From assembly GCF_020921035.1 (NCBI RefSeq), contig NC_063150.1, forward strand, positions 13,144,001 through 13,208,000: 64,000 nt of DNA, written 5' to 3'. The notes beneath the pieces were generated by a model. The model did not search any database and was not told the DNA's origin. It saw nothing but the letters and a program-made list of their open reading frames with translations. Positions 50,901 through 62,301 of the stretch are shown here, in pieces; position 1 is the first letter of the stretch; every line of letters begins with the position of its first letter. A program made the position numbers and the translations under genes. The stretch comes from Rhodamnia argentea (Eukaryota; Streptophyta; Magnoliopsida; Myrtales; Myrtaceae).

Positions 50901-52429
50901 TGTTCCCACTCTGTGCCGAGAATATTGATGCCGTCAAGTAATGTGGTATAGAGATCTCTGAAAGCTAGAAAGAGAAAAGGCAATATGATTAAAATGGACC
51001 AAAAAATATAAAACCAAGAATTAGTTTGCTTTGGTATCTAAATCAAAATGTAGAATATAATGCACCAACACCAGATTCTAGTAAATTCAGTGACAGTAGC
51101 CACCACTTAAATCCCAAAGATAAAGTGTGCTTTGTGATCCAACATTCTTGGCAATGAAGGGGCCGGGAATTATCGCCCAACCCCTCAAGATAAATAGCAA
51201 GGGAGGACTGTCGGCCATTCTCGTCTGTTTCCATGTGACCAGCTATTCAATAGGCCAAGTTTTTTCTTTTTTCTCAGTAATAGTAGGACATTACGGATAG
51301 CTCAAATAAGTACCAAAATCTGTAATAAGTTAGAATTATCTATGGTAAGTGCAATATTAAGCTAGTAAAAGGTTTTAGGTGCATCTCAATAAAAGGACAC
51401 TTATTACATGAAGGAGTTTCAAAGATTCTAATGAGCATCTCACCTAAAACAGCAATTTGCAGTCTCCGTGTCCATTAAGAGCATGCAATTAGAAGTTCTT
51501 AAACAGTACACCATCCACAATGGTACTGATCTCTACGGTGAATTAAGCTATCTGATTTCCCTCTCTTATTCCGTACAATTATCTCCTCTCCTTGCTAATG
51601 ACAAGTTGATGCACTTCCATAAACTAAAGACGGCTTCATCCAATAATGGCCATCATACATGACTACCGCCGAATTCAAACACTATTCAATTGCTGCCTCA
51701 ATGCTAATAGTATCCTAAGCATAATGTACTAGATAAAACCTTAGCAATAATGTATCTGAACTTATGAGCTTGACATGGAAGTCATCCCTATCATGCTGCC
51801 ATAGAAATGCAGCGACAGAATTATGTAAAAACAAAATGCAACAAATCACACTCAACAACAAATGAACAAACGAATTGCACGAGAGCTCCGCCACAACCTA
51901 GTAATAGAGAATTCAAAGGACTAAAGCAGGAATCCTAACGAAAGAATGCCCCAAAAAAATCACAAACCGCGGCGACAATGAGGGTGGCGAAGGCAGCGAA
52001 AATGATCCACCGGTCCCTGGCGACTAATTCCCACATCCTGGTCAGCGCCCGCCACACCGTGACCGGCTTGGCCAGCATCTTGACCTCCACGTCCTCGGAC
52101 AAGTCCCACCACCTCCCGCCGGGCAACACCGACCGGACGGACTCCATCCACCTCCGGAGCTTCTCGAGCGCCCCGGCATCGCTGCCTCCGCTGGCCCCGA
52201 GCAACGGCTCGGGATGCTCCTGCGCGACGGCACCGTTGATCAACGAGGATTTCGGCGGGGACGGGCGGGGCCGCCGAGCGCAGGAGGAGGCGATGCGGAG
52301 GCTCGCGCGAGGGGGAGGGAGCCGAGCGGCGGCGCTGTTGGCGGCGAGCGGACGCGGGCGGGGGAGAGAGGTGGAGAGGAGGAGGCACGGAGGTGGTTGC
52401 GTGTGGGAGAGAAGGCGAGGCCCGGTCAT
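44948..52429 (-). CDS. ABCB26: ABC transporter B family member 26, chloroplastic (half-transporter)
   Basis: Eighteen exons: 52429-51968, 50964-50837, 50492-50450, 49583-49539, 49434-49312, 49231-49128, 48993-48939, 48817-48747, 48606-48504, 48138-47928, 47414-47341, 46827-46771, 46684-46610, 46241-46167, 46058-45777, 45663-45599, 45527-45467 and 45028-44948. Joined length is 2115 nt, 704 aa (Arabidopsis ABCB26/TAP1 is about 700). The Pro/Ser/Arg-rich N-terminus looks like a plastid transit peptide. One six-span transmembrane domain spans about 130-420, with [20 protein letters not shown] in its cytosolic part. A complete nucleotide-binding domain follows: Walker [10 protein letters not shown] (494-502), Q-loop Gln542, LSGGQ (597-601), Walker B ILILDE (617-622) and H-loop His657. 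As a half-transporter it must dimerise; its substrate is unknown. The intron after exon 10 is GC-AG. The frame is open above ATG 52429 but has no earlier ATG. Confidence 0.96.
45032..45053. repeat. (GA)n microsatellite forming the 3' splice tract of the last ABCB26 intron
   Basis: On the coding strand this is (CT)n, ending directly in the ttag acceptor before exon 18. The microsatellite therefore supplies the polypyrimidine tract of that intron. Confidence 0.85.
47415..47927 (-). other. GC-AG intron 10 of ABCB26
   Basis: The 5' splice site reads AAAAG|GCAAGT, the classical strong context for the minor GC donor class. The acceptor is ctctcag|GTTC. Only this junction keeps phase and yields [15 protein letters not shown], which aligns with the conserved region of ABCB26. 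The nearby GT sites give the wrong phase or interrupt the conserved sequence. Confidence 0.85.
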
Positions 52430-52640
52430 GGTGGTGGGAATGGCGTCACCAAACGAGAGAGAGAGAGAGTGCGAAGTCGGAGGTGGTTTTGGTTTGCATA
52501 AGAGAGAGAGCCTCGCAACCAATCGGTGCTGCGTGGGAAGAATGCCACGACCACGAACTGGATGGGTGACGGCGGTCGGAATCCACTGATTTTCCCGGAG
52601 GCTCCTTTCTTTTGCTAAAAAAATTGTTTAAAAAATATAC
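52430..52640 (-). promoter_or_regulatory. Leader/promoter region of ABCB26
   Basis: Contains a (GA)n run at about 52455-52469, which is (CT)n on the coding strand, about 30 bases upstream of the ATG. CT-rich leaders are common in plant genes for plastid proteins. No TATA box is evident. Confidence 0.4.
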
Positions 52641-53030
52641 TCCCAAAAATAATCGCTTATTTTATTTAAAATAATATGTTAATCAAAAAATATTTTCATC
52701 ATTATTGATAATTTATTTCTACGTATTTACGTGAATAGTAAAAAAATTATTTTTACGAGTGATATAAGTGATTATTTGCTATACCAAAAAAATTAAATAT
52801 GAAAATAGAGAATATCACGAAAAAAGTTTAAACAGAGGGAAAGAAAGTGAGCAAAAGGAGGAGTGGTAAAAAAGAGAGGAGCAGTTGGGCCGCCACCCAA
52901 TCAACCATGGCAATTGTCGAATCTTGTCGTGCTTAGACGAGGGACGGCCGTTGCCTTTGCCACGAGAAGAGAGGAGTGGGGGAAAGTATAAGCTATAGCA
53001 CCACCTAAGATCCTCTCTAAGGCTCTGTTT

Positions 53031-53372
53031 GTTTCGCGAAAAATGTCGGGTTTTTGGAAAGTATTTTTTGGAAAGTTATTTTTCAGGAAAATGATAATTT
53101 TTTTCAGTATTTGGCTAAATTATGAAAAATACCCATAAAATATTTTCTATCGTTTGTTATGGAAAATCAGTTGATTTTCCATGGTCGACTCCTCTTATTA
53201 ATTTTTATTTTCTTTTCATTTTTTATTTACTTAAAATTGGAATTTTTTAATTATTTATCTTTTTTTCATTTTTTGTGTTTCTTCCGTCGCTCTCCATTTG
53301 TTTTGCAGAAAATAACTTCCTTAAAAAATATTTTCTGAATTTTCCAGCATTTGATTCACGTAAAATAAGCTA
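53031..53372. mobile_element. MITE, family E (longer copy)
   Basis: Begins ggctctgtttgtttcgcg, a typical 'excised-gap' MITE start. It carries repeated 'ggaaagt..tttt'/'gaaaatatttt' arms and ends near 'ccagcatttgattcacgtaa', whose complement loosely matches the start. Non-coding. The right boundary is uncertain. Confidence 0.45.
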
Positions 53373-53479
53373 GTCAAGGAAAACATTTTCTACCATGGAA
53401 AAAACTCTTTCAAAAGTAGGGAAATGTTCTCCTCTTTTTGATAATAGGAAAACATTTTCCTCATCTTTAGTCCCTTAAC

Positions 53480-53880
53480 TTCTTTATATTCATTTTATTT
53501 TATTGATTTTAAAAATAATTCTGAATTTTTTAAATTTTTAATTATTTTTTGTTTTTCCTCTCTTTTTTTTCCTTTTCTTTCTCTTCTAGTTGCCGGCCAC
53601 GACGATGGCGACGACCAACAACCGGCCACAGCTGCTTGCCCAAGGCCGGCGAGCTCATGCCGAGCCTTGCCAATTTTGGTGAGGCTAGCCTCGGTGTCAC
53701 CGCAAGTTGGCATGGCGAGCCTCGAGATCACTAGCCTTGGGCAAGGCCGAGCCAACCCGAGTCGGATCCAGTGAGGCTCGCCCTAGAGCAAGGTCGAGCC
53801 TCATCTATGACTGACCAAAACCAAAAGGATAAGAAAAAAATTTTAAAAAGAAAAAGAGATAAAAGATAAAAGAAAAGGAT
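53480..53880. repeat. GC-rich foldback core without recognisable arms
   Basis: A T-rich spacer, a GC-rich block (about 53585-53830) with repeated 'gaggctagcctcgg', 'gcgagcctcg' and 'aaggccgagcc' motifs, then an A-rich spacer. This is the same T-rich/GC-core/A-rich order as inside family A and D elements, but the outer arms are not recognisable. Confidence 0.5.
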
Positions 53881-54475
53881 AAATAATTACACGCCTATCA
53901 TAGGAGATCTATCTGGGCTCATTTCCTTAGTTGGATGGGCTTGAGGATTCTCGTAATGACCCAAGCACATTATAACAACCCGGGTGCACCACTTGCAAGA
54001 TATCATCCTCCTCCAAGGGCCGCCTATATAACCCTCGGAAAACGCGTCTTGCAAGTAAAGAGAGATCCAAATCATATAAGCTAGCCCAAGACCCTTTCCC
54101 TAAGCAATGTGGGACAAAAAGTTGCTACACCCCCTTAGCGGGATGTTACAATTCTTGTCCATGATACTTGAAAATGGGGAGAAATGTAAAAAAAGTCATA
54201 AACCCATTAAATTAGTACCAATTTAATCTTAATTTTTTTTTGCCAATTTAGTCCTAAACATTTTACATTTATGCCAATTAAGCCAATTTGGCCAATTTCG
54301 ACTTGAAATCTCCGAATGGATGTTGATTGTCCTACATGGCACAATTGCCACCGATGTTGACATATTTTGATACTTTTAATAATATTTTAAGCAATTTTTG
54401 GTTTTTTGAATATTTTTAATTATATATATTTAAAAATATTAAACAAATATTAAAAATTTTCACGTCAGCGCCAAC

Positions 54476-57378
54476 TAGACATGGCCATTTGGGCCCGTGG
54501 GCCCGAAATCGGCCCGTTGACCCGGCCCATGGTTCCATAATTATGGGAACCAACCTGAAATTGCCGATTTCTGGCCGGTTCCGACCCGTAAAAAATAAAA
54601 ATAAAAAATAATTGGGCCCGTGGGGCAGAGAACCGTTGGGCTCTCTGCCCCACCGGGACCCCCCGCCCCCAAAGAGTCGTTGCACATTTTGGCCGTTGCA
54701 CATGCAACTAAAAAAAAATTTTTGAATTATTTTTAATTTTTACATATAAATACCTATCATCCCCCTTTCATTTTTCTCACAAATCCTCTCAACAATTCTC
54801 TCAAATCCTTTCAATTCGCTCAAATTCTCTCAATTCGCTCAATTCTCTTAATCCCGCCTCAATTCTCTCAATCGGATTTCCGATCAATTCTCTAAAAAAT
54901 GGCAAGTGGAAGCGTAAATCTTGAAAAGGGGAAGATGACTATGGGAGATTCCGAGTATCTCATTCCTGAATATGATCCTCGTGAGTATGCATGTTGAGAA
55001 GACGACGACGATAATATCAACTATGTCCCGATTCCGAACGTCGAGCACATCCCAACACAAGAAAGTCTTCATTCTCCCACCGGTGTCGAAGAAACATCAA
55101 CGGCAAATGAGCCGAAACGGAAGGGTCGAGATAATACATCCGACTTGTGGCTACACTTCGACAAGGTACGTGATGAAGGCGAAGGTAAGTATAATATAAA
55201 ATGTAAATATTGTTCGCAAACATATAAATTTACAAAAGGAGACGGCTACGGAACATTCCGTCGGCATCCGACGAAAAAACATCCAACGCAAGCGGGGATC
55301 GCAACAACAAATTTCCGGGTACACCACTCCTAATCTTTATCCTTTATTTTGTTACACCGATGATGCACTTTATAAACAAACATTAGCTGAATATGTTGCA
55401 CTTGATCATACTCTGCTTAATACTGGTGAAAATTTTAATTTGAAATATTTGATAAATATTACGTTGGTTCCGCAAGCACCAACTATTCCAAAAAATACTC
55501 TTAAACGCGAAGTTTTTCATCTTTATAAAAAAAGGAAAAAAATCTTTAGCAAATTTTTTTGCGGAATTTAATGGACATGTGCATATAGGTAGCGATATTT
55601 GGAGTGATCCTTGGCAAATTCATTCTTATATGGGTGTCACGTGTCATTGGATATGTGACGATTGGACCATTCAAAAAAGACTTATTGCATTTTGAGTTTT
55701 TGATGAAAGACATTCGGCTCATAATATTTATAGAATAATTAGACAAGTTTTAGAAGAATATAATTTGATAAATAAAGTATTTTCAATTGGTTTTGATAAT
55801 GCCGCTGCAAATACCGCTTCTATTCCCGAATTAGAAAATATTTGCAAACCCACTTTTGGCGGACAATTTTTTCACATTAGATGTGCTTACCATGTTTTAA
55901 ATTTATGTGTACAAGATGGTTTACGAACTCTTGACACTTCTCTCGCCCCAATAAAGGGTGCAATTAAATTTTTATGGAGTCGTGCCTATTTTATGAAATC
56001 ATGGGGAAAATTTTGTAAACAACATGGGAGAAGGGCAAGAAGATTTCCAAAAGATATTCCGACTCGTTGGAATTCTACCTAGGAGTTGCTTCGACAAACT
56101 TTTGATTACAAAGATTTATTATGTATGTTTATTTCACAAAATATTCTCGAAATTACTTTACTTCCGCAACATTGAGACGTTTGCAAAAAAAAATTAGATT
56201 TTTTGAAAATTTTTAATGATGCTACTAAGACTTTATCTGGTATTTATTATCCTACTACGCATTTATTTTTAATAGAGTGTGTTAATATTGGTAGTGTTTT
56301 TAGTGAATATGAAAATAATACTGAATTAGCTCGAACTATTTTAATAATGCGAGAAAAATGGTTGCATTATTATTTGCAAATTCCTCTTGTCTATTTAGTT
56401 GCTATTGTTTTTTATCCATGTATTAAATTAGACGGTTTACTAGATTATTTGAATGTGTATTATCATGATTGTTTACATTTGGAAGATTCAATAGATATTT
56501 CAAATATACAAGGAGATGTTAAATAATCCATAGTAGTATTATATGGAGAATTTTGTAGTAGATATAGTTTAAGTGATTCCGGATCTTTACAATTTACACC
56601 TCACGTGGCGAAGGTGGTAGATCACTTAGTAGATGATATAATATGCTCAAGAGTAGGCAAAAAAATAAAAAGGGGCAACGGGTAGTATTTCTGAACTAGA
56701 AAAATATTTAACCACTCGATTTGAGTTTCGTGATACGGAACATAGTACATATTTCGAAATCTTAAAGTGGTGGAAGAGTCACTAAATCGATTACCCAGTT
56801 CTCGCCCTCATCGCTCTCCAGATATTAGCAACTCCTTCTTCAACTGTTGAAGAAGGAGTTGTAGTTGAACAATCATTTAACGTTGGAGGATTATTTTTGG
56901 ACTCTCGCCGTTCAAGATTAAGCCCGGAGTCTGTGGAAGCTCAAGCTTGTGTCGACGATTGGACGAGGGTGAAATTTCGACACCAAGAGCTGTATCGAGA
57001 ATACAAATTTTTTAGCGAGGATTATGGAGATACCACCGCCACGGATAGCGACGATTGACGATGAGGTAAGTTGGGGTTATCAAAGGTAAAAGAATTACAT
57101 GGGCTTTGATTCTTCTATCCCTAAGAAGATATGTAGGCGCTTAATGATAATTCATCAAGTTCAAGCTCATTCCTCCTCTCTCTCTTTTTTTTCCCACATT
57201 TTATTACAATGTACAATATGATTATATTTTATAATTTATAATTTATAATTTTTATTTTATTACTTATTATTTTAAAAATTAAAATTAAAAAATGGAACCA
57301 GAGGTCCGGAAGGAATCGGCTCGAGAACCGGCTCGGAACCGGAACCGCCGGTTCCCGAACGTAAACCGGCCACCTTTA
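54476..57378 (+). mobile_element. hAT-superfamily DNA transposon (decayed)
   Basis: Bounded by 8-bp direct repeats gcgccaac (54468-54475) and gcgccagc (57379-57386), matching at 7 of 8, the expected hAT target-site length. The termini are tagacatggcc on the left and, reverse-complemented from the right, taaaggtggcc. Subterminal zones on both sides are rich in ggttcc/ggaacc and ccggttc motifs. The interior carries a transposase pseudogene. Total length is 2903 bp. Confidence 0.85.
54899..57058 (+). pseudogene. hAT transposase pseudogene (BED zinc finger, RICESLEEPER-like)
   Basis: From ATG 54899 the frame reads a short acidic N-terminus, then a TGA at about 54995-54997, then an in-frame BED-type zinc finger: DLWLHFDK (about 55144-55167), CKYC and the FRRHPTKKH His pair (about 55202-55285). 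Frameshifts and stops follow. Recognisable transposase blocks are GFDNAAANT and the HIRCAYHVLNLCVQDGLR region (55780-55930), FPKDIPTRWNST with a TAG where Trp or Tyr is expected (56050-56082), MREKWLHYY (about 56349-56375), and the C-terminal hAT dimerisation domain with LKWWKSH, YPVLALIA, GGLFLDSRRSRLSPESVEA and a DDW motif (about 56760-56980). The last frame ends in TGA at 57058. At least four stops plus frameshifts make it non-functional. It closely follows the ZBED/RICESLEEPER-like plan of plant transposases. Confidence 0.85.
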
Positions 57379-57658
57379 GCGCCAGCCATGCCATACAAGA
57401 CAATTGACGTCCACATCGGTGATTTTCGACCAAAATTGGCCGAATTGACTTAATTGGCTTCATAGCAAAAGATTTAGGACTAAATTGACAATAATGCAAA
57501 AAGTTTAGGACTAAATTGGCATAAATGCAATAGATTTATGACTTTTTTTTTACACTTTTCCCCTAAAAAATGCCATGCAACGCTTCTCAACAGTTACACT
57601 TTTCCACGATGCTTAGCAAAGGGCGGTAACATTTGTTAAGTGCATAGAGGCCAATGTC

Positions 57659-58311
57659 GGGAAAAGTAAAAAAAAAAAAAAAAAAAACTCTAAGCCTATT
57701 ACATCTATGTCAATTCGGTCTTAAACCTCTTGATGATTTGTCAATTTAATCCATCCAATCAATTTTAATTGAAAATCAAAAACATTGATGCTGGCCGTCT
57801 TAAATGGCGCAATCGGCACCGACGCAAACAAATTAGATAATTTATGTCAATCTTTTTCATTTTCTTTAAGTTCTTTTTTTTTTTTTTTGTCTTCTTACAA
57901 CTCTAGGTCGGCAAGGGCTAGCAACCTCGCCCGGTCCGGGCTAGGGCGTCGCAAAAAAAGGATTAATTTATTTTAGTAAATACATTCAACCAACTCCAAT
58001 TATTTTACCCATTAACATCTTAGAAGCACTCGCTGACTTATAGATTGGAAAAAAAAAACGGAAAGAAAGGAAAAAAAAGAGGAAGAAAAACAAAAAAAAA
58101 GTAATGAAAAATTTAAAAATCATTCACATCGGCGTGGGCTATATCACGTAGGACGCTAATATTCATGTCAGCAATTTTCAGTCAGAATTGACCGGATGAA
58201 CTGCCTTGATAAAATGTCGAAAGGATTGGGACTCAAATGATACAATCGAAAAGTTTAGAAATGAATGACATGAATATAGTAATTTTAGAAAAAGAATTTC
58301 ATACTTTTCCT
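57659..58311. mobile_element. Foldback element, family A copy 4
   Basis: The left end 'gggaaaagtaaaaaaa' with 'ctaagcctattacatc' is matched by the right end 'atttcatacttttcc'. Paired inner segments are 'ctggccgtcttaaatgg' and 'ctatatcacgtaggacg'-type sequence flanking a short GC-rich core with 'ctcgcccggtccgggc'. Starts about 95 bp after copy 3 ends. Confidence 0.65.
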
Positions 58312-59581
58312 GGGTCAATGCCTATGTTCGTCGCCCGCCTCTCACTTGAACATGATGACGTTCATCGGACCTTGGGTCGAGCATAGCGAGGAGGGCAAGC
58401 GGCTCAACAATGGCTGCTCTCTCCCTCTCCTGGGATTCTCTTTCCCTAGCAGCTTCGTTCCATATGGGCATTTTCCGGTCAATGGAAAAATCGCCGCCCT
58501 AATTGAACATTTGATAAAAGTTCAGAAGTTATTAACTTCTTAATTACCGTGATTATGCTATCTACCCTCTTATACAGTAGTTAAAACGAGTACGTTTTTA
58601 TTTAATTTATTGGTAGTGGTGAAATAACAATGAAGTTGAGTTACCTTTATTTTTATTTTTATTTTTTGTTGTTGCCAAAGGTGCCTTACATCGGCGTCGA
58701 GCTGAGTCGCAGAGTTGCGCCATCGAACCATCATCGAGCTGAGTTGAGCCGAGCCACGCTATTGTCGAAGTCGACTCAACCCGCGAATAATCTGTGGTTC
58801 ATTTTCATTTAAGTAAAATTAAGGGATAGTAATGCGGTAAAGTACATGAACTTTTAGCTATTTCACGGTCAAGCAACTAAACCTTTTTTTTTTAATCCCA
58901 ATCAAGTACCTCAACTTTTCAAATTTGGCTCAATCCGATTTCCATGTTGAATAAGTCAAAATAATGTCGGTCTCTATTTACGTGTAAGGTGATAATATGA
59001 GAGAAAATGCTGAATTGGATGATCTTGGTCGTCCAACACGTCTCTATTGATGTGATATTCCTATCGAGAGAAAATATTTGTATATTCAATTGCTAAACGT
59101 ATGAAAGTTCACGCTCTTGCGGGGCGCCATTACCCATAAAATAAAAATTTATTTGACATTACGGGCCACATTCAAATTGTAAAATTCGAGTAATTGCGAT
59201 GCCCCACTTAAATGATTGTAGTTAATGTAAATAACTTGGACACTACTAGAAGAATTGAACACTATAGCATTGGACAAATGACTTTGGATTTGGAGACTAT
59301 TTCATGCCTTTTTTTCACTTGGTTAAACGAATTGATTCCTAATTACACTTTCTATTGAGAATTCTATCATGAAACCTCATTAAATCGATGTAGACATAGA
59401 CATATGCTAGCGGAGCACAATTTGATGAATAATTTATTTATATGTAATAGGCTTGATGATCAATTTGGTCTGGCTGACTGAATTTAAGGCGGTGTATATC
59501 ACGGTTGAACTTGATAGAATGGAATCGTAATGACCTTGTTTTTCCTAAAAAGAAAAAAAGAAAACTTGCATTTCAAATTAT

Positions 59582-59611
59582 TTTCTTTCTTTCTTTCTTT
59601 CTTTCTTTCTT
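59582..59611. repeat. (TTTC)n microsatellite
   Basis: About seven to eight tetranucleotide units in intergenic DNA. Confidence 0.9.
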
Positions 59612-59859
59612 TTTTGCATTTAGTTGGATATTTGTATTAACTATATTTTTTTGGTCGGATTATAATAACTGGATTGAAAAAACATAAATGAACTTACAAC
59701 AATTACAATCAAGTTATAATAGATAAATAGTATAATTCGATATCCCGTTATTGATTTTATTGTACTACTCAAATTGAGAAAGTGAAGTTGATGCTGTGAC
59801 CAAAAAACATAAAAAAGTTGATGCGACTTTAATGCAATCATGAGTTTATATTTTGGGCT

Positions 59860-60076
59860 AGACCATAAAAAATCATAAATTGGTACATCTGTGCCACATG
59901 TACCCCGAATTGTGGAAAATTGGAAGCTTTTTGGGGATAAATATGGTACATGTGCACTAGTTTGGGATAAATGTGGTTTGACTTTACTAGTTTGGAAAAT
60001 TTTGTGACACAAAAATCAGTTTGAGATATATGTGACACGGGTACTAGTTTGGAGTCTTTGATGGTATTAATTAACC
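59860..60076. mobile_element. Foldback element, family B (partial)
   Basis: Contains 'aaattggtacatctgtg' and several degenerate 'actagtttggga.aaatgtg' units, and ends near 'gatggtattaatta'. This corresponds to one arm of the complete element at 7062-7500. Confidence 0.5.
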
Positions 60077-60570
60077 TTTTTTGTTGTTTAATTGTCTTAG
60101 TAATAAATTTTTGTTAGTTCGAGTTATTTCTTCATTTTACCATTGCTTTTTTTTTTTTGTCAAACATTTTGCCATTGTTGTCATCTGCGCCTATTTTCAT
60201 AAAACCCTTAAGTTTGTCTTAAGGTTGACAAAGTGTTAACCAAAAACCACAAGTAGACCGGCGAGATACAAAGCCCAAAGGACATTTTAAAAAGTTTTGT
60301 CCGTTTAGTTAGATAAGAATTTAGACACAAAGGATGATGTAGACATTGACACTTCGTTACGCCGCCCGTTTGAATGAAACACATGCTCTTAGGTTGTGGT
60401 AATATCGAAATGAAAACTCGAAAGCTGCGCGCACATTTTGTCTGTCATCACAGATTGTTCTGTTCTGTGCTTCTGGCTGTAACACTCTCCGTGATCGAGC
60501 TTTGTTTCGAGCAGATTAGTCCATGCTATGACTGATGGTTGGATCTTCTATATATGATAGGTAACGCCCT

Positions 60571-61448
60571 ATGATGGCAACGAGGAGCTGTTGGAATGCA
60601 GGATTTCGAAGAATGATGAAGTTATTTTTTCGGGCGAGACGCTGGTGTTCAATGCTTATTTGGTTGATGTTTGGAGGGCCTGAAGGAGGGCAAAAGCCTC
60701 TAGATGATACTTATATTCCTCAGTTATTTTTCTTCCTTTTGTTAACCTCATTTTTGATTGATGCAGAGTTTTGGCTGAGTTTCTGGTCTAAGGTTGACTG
60801 TAATTCCCTTTATGAAACACGAGGTGTCCTTTTCTTTTGGCTACTTAAATCCTTTGGCATGGAATCTACGGTTGTATCGCCAACAAAAAATTTTCTTGTT
60901 CCGCAGATGCTCCATCTCCTCATAAGCCGAAAAGGAAACGCTTGTTGGGATCCTTCACCATCGGGATGGATTAAACTGAATAAGGATGGAGCATCTAAAG
61001 GTAATCCTGCACTTGCAGGAGCTGGAGGATTATTCCAAGACGAAGGGGGTGACTGACTTGGCAGTTTTACCTCATTTCTTTGTATATATTCGTCTTCACA
61101 AGCTGAATTATGGGCGTTATAATTGGGACTTACCATAGCAAAAGAACATGATTTTCATGAACTTTTTCATTGAGATGGACTCCAAAATTATCACCAAACT
61201 TGCTAATCAGGAGAGTATAGCGGATAACAAGGGACCAACACTACTTAAAGACATTAGAAGACACCTGAGCTCTCTTTTGTGAGTTCAAAAGTTGTTATAT
61301 TTTTCGGAAAGCCAATCGTCCTGCTGATATGTTTGCCAATACTGGTATAGCTGAGCGAATAGATACTATGTTCTACTTGCAACCTCTTAGGGAACTACCT
61401 CATGTGTTGTTTAGTGATAAAGATGGGGTTGTAGACTTTAGAATGTAA
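60571..61448 (+). pseudogene. Broken RNase H-type (RVT_3) reverse-transcriptase fragment
   Basis: An open frame of 161 codons from ATG 60571 ends with SGWIKLNKDGASKGNPALAG and a GAGG stretch (about 60960-61032), the first strand of a plant RNase H domain of the non-LTR retrotransposon type. After a TGA at about 61054 the domain continues, broken by frameshifts: SSQAELWAL-like sequence (about 61095-61120), FIEMDSKIITKLANQES (about 61167-61217), GPTLLKDIRRHLSSLL (about 61231-61278), a stop, then FRKANRPADMFANTG-like (61300-61343) and a C-terminal FSDKDGVVDFRM ending in TAA at 61448. Conserved acidic positions (Asp in NKDGA, Glu in AELWAL, Asp in EMDS) survive, but at least two stops or frameshifts interrupt it. 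It could be the tail of a LINE or a stand-alone RNase H-like gene that decayed. The upstream 60571-60940 part is unrecognised. Confidence 0.7.
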
Positions 61449-61617
61449 TTTACTTAATTTGTACCTTTTGTTTACCAAATGAAAAAAAAAGGAAAACGAA
61501 ACACTGGTTTTTTTAGAAGAAGCAGGTTGCTCATGAATGTTGCAACCTATGGGAAAATGGGAACCAAAGTTATACAGTCCATATACCTTACATGTTTTTC
61601 TTATTTCATATCTTTTA

Positions 61618-62301
61618 TGGAAAAATTATCCAAAAAGTTATAAACCTTTTGCACCTTTGTCAATTCATTCTTATACCTTTTATGTTTGTTAATTCAATCC
61701 TCAACATTTTACATTTGTGTCAATTTAGTTCTTCTGGCCAATTTTAGCTAGAAATTGCTGAGTTGGGGCATGATCGACATTATCGTGGCAACAAGCCCTA
61801 ATATGACCAATTTTTAGTAATCTTTTAATAATTTTTATCTTTTTTAATTTTTAATTTTTTTTTCTTATTTTCTTTTTGGCTGGATGAAGCTAGCCTTGCC
61901 TAGCCCATTGCAACCATGGGTGAGGCCAGCCTCGGTTGTGGCCGTGTTGGCCTCTCTAGGTCTAGGCAAGGCCAAGCGAGGGCCGCAACCCTCGCTCGCA
62001 GTTAGCGAGGTGTTGCGGCCCTTGCCGGAGGCTAAAGTAGAAAACTAGAAGAAAAAAAGGAAAAAAAGTAAAAACTAAAAAATTTGAAAAATATATTACG
62101 ATATCATTAAAAATTATCCACATTAGTGCATGCCGTGCCATATAGGATGGTCGGCCTCCATGTTAGTGATTTCCGGCTAATATAACTGAATTGGCAAAAA
62201 AATAAAAAAATATTTAGGACTCAATTGACAAACTTAAAATATTTATGACTAAATTGGCAAAAGTGCAATAGATATAATACTTTTTTTACAATTTTCTTAT
62301 G
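61618..62301. mobile_element. Foldback element, family A copy 5 (complete)
   Basis: Left end 'ggaaaaattatccaaaaagt', right end 'actttttttacaattttc'. The arms pair through 'cctcaacattttacatttg' and 'caaacttaaaatattt'-type segments and 'atcgacattatcgtgg'/'ccatataggatggtcgg'. The centre has a T-rich stretch, a GC-rich core with 'gaggccagcctcgg' and 'gcgagggccgcaaccctcgc', then an A-rich stretch. This is the best reference copy in the window. Confidence 0.7.

Larger units (their letters stand above)
54176..57563. mobile_element. Foldback element, family A copy 3, split by a hAT insertion
   Basis: The left arm (54176 to about 54475) starts 'gggagaaatgtaaaaaaagt' and the right arm (57379-57563) ends with its complement 'actttttttttacacttttc'. 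Internal arms pair through 'tttagtcctaaacatttt' and 'aaaagtttaggactaaa'. Removing 54476-57378 and one target-site copy leaves an element of about 480 bp whose order matches the uninterrupted copy at 61618, although without the GC-rich core. Confidence 0.75.
58312..60570. other. Repeat-rich intergenic DNA
   Basis: No gene was recognised. It holds a (TTTC)n microsatellite at 59582-59611 and, at about 59860-60076, a partial family B element with 'actagtttggga'/'aaattggtacat' units. Confidence 0.5.

Noticed and set aside
52430..52522. Longer ABCB26 N-terminus starting at 52522
   Set aside because: The frame is open, but the codon at 52522 is TTG, not ATG. The first in-frame ATG is 52429, which gives 704 aa, close to the family length.
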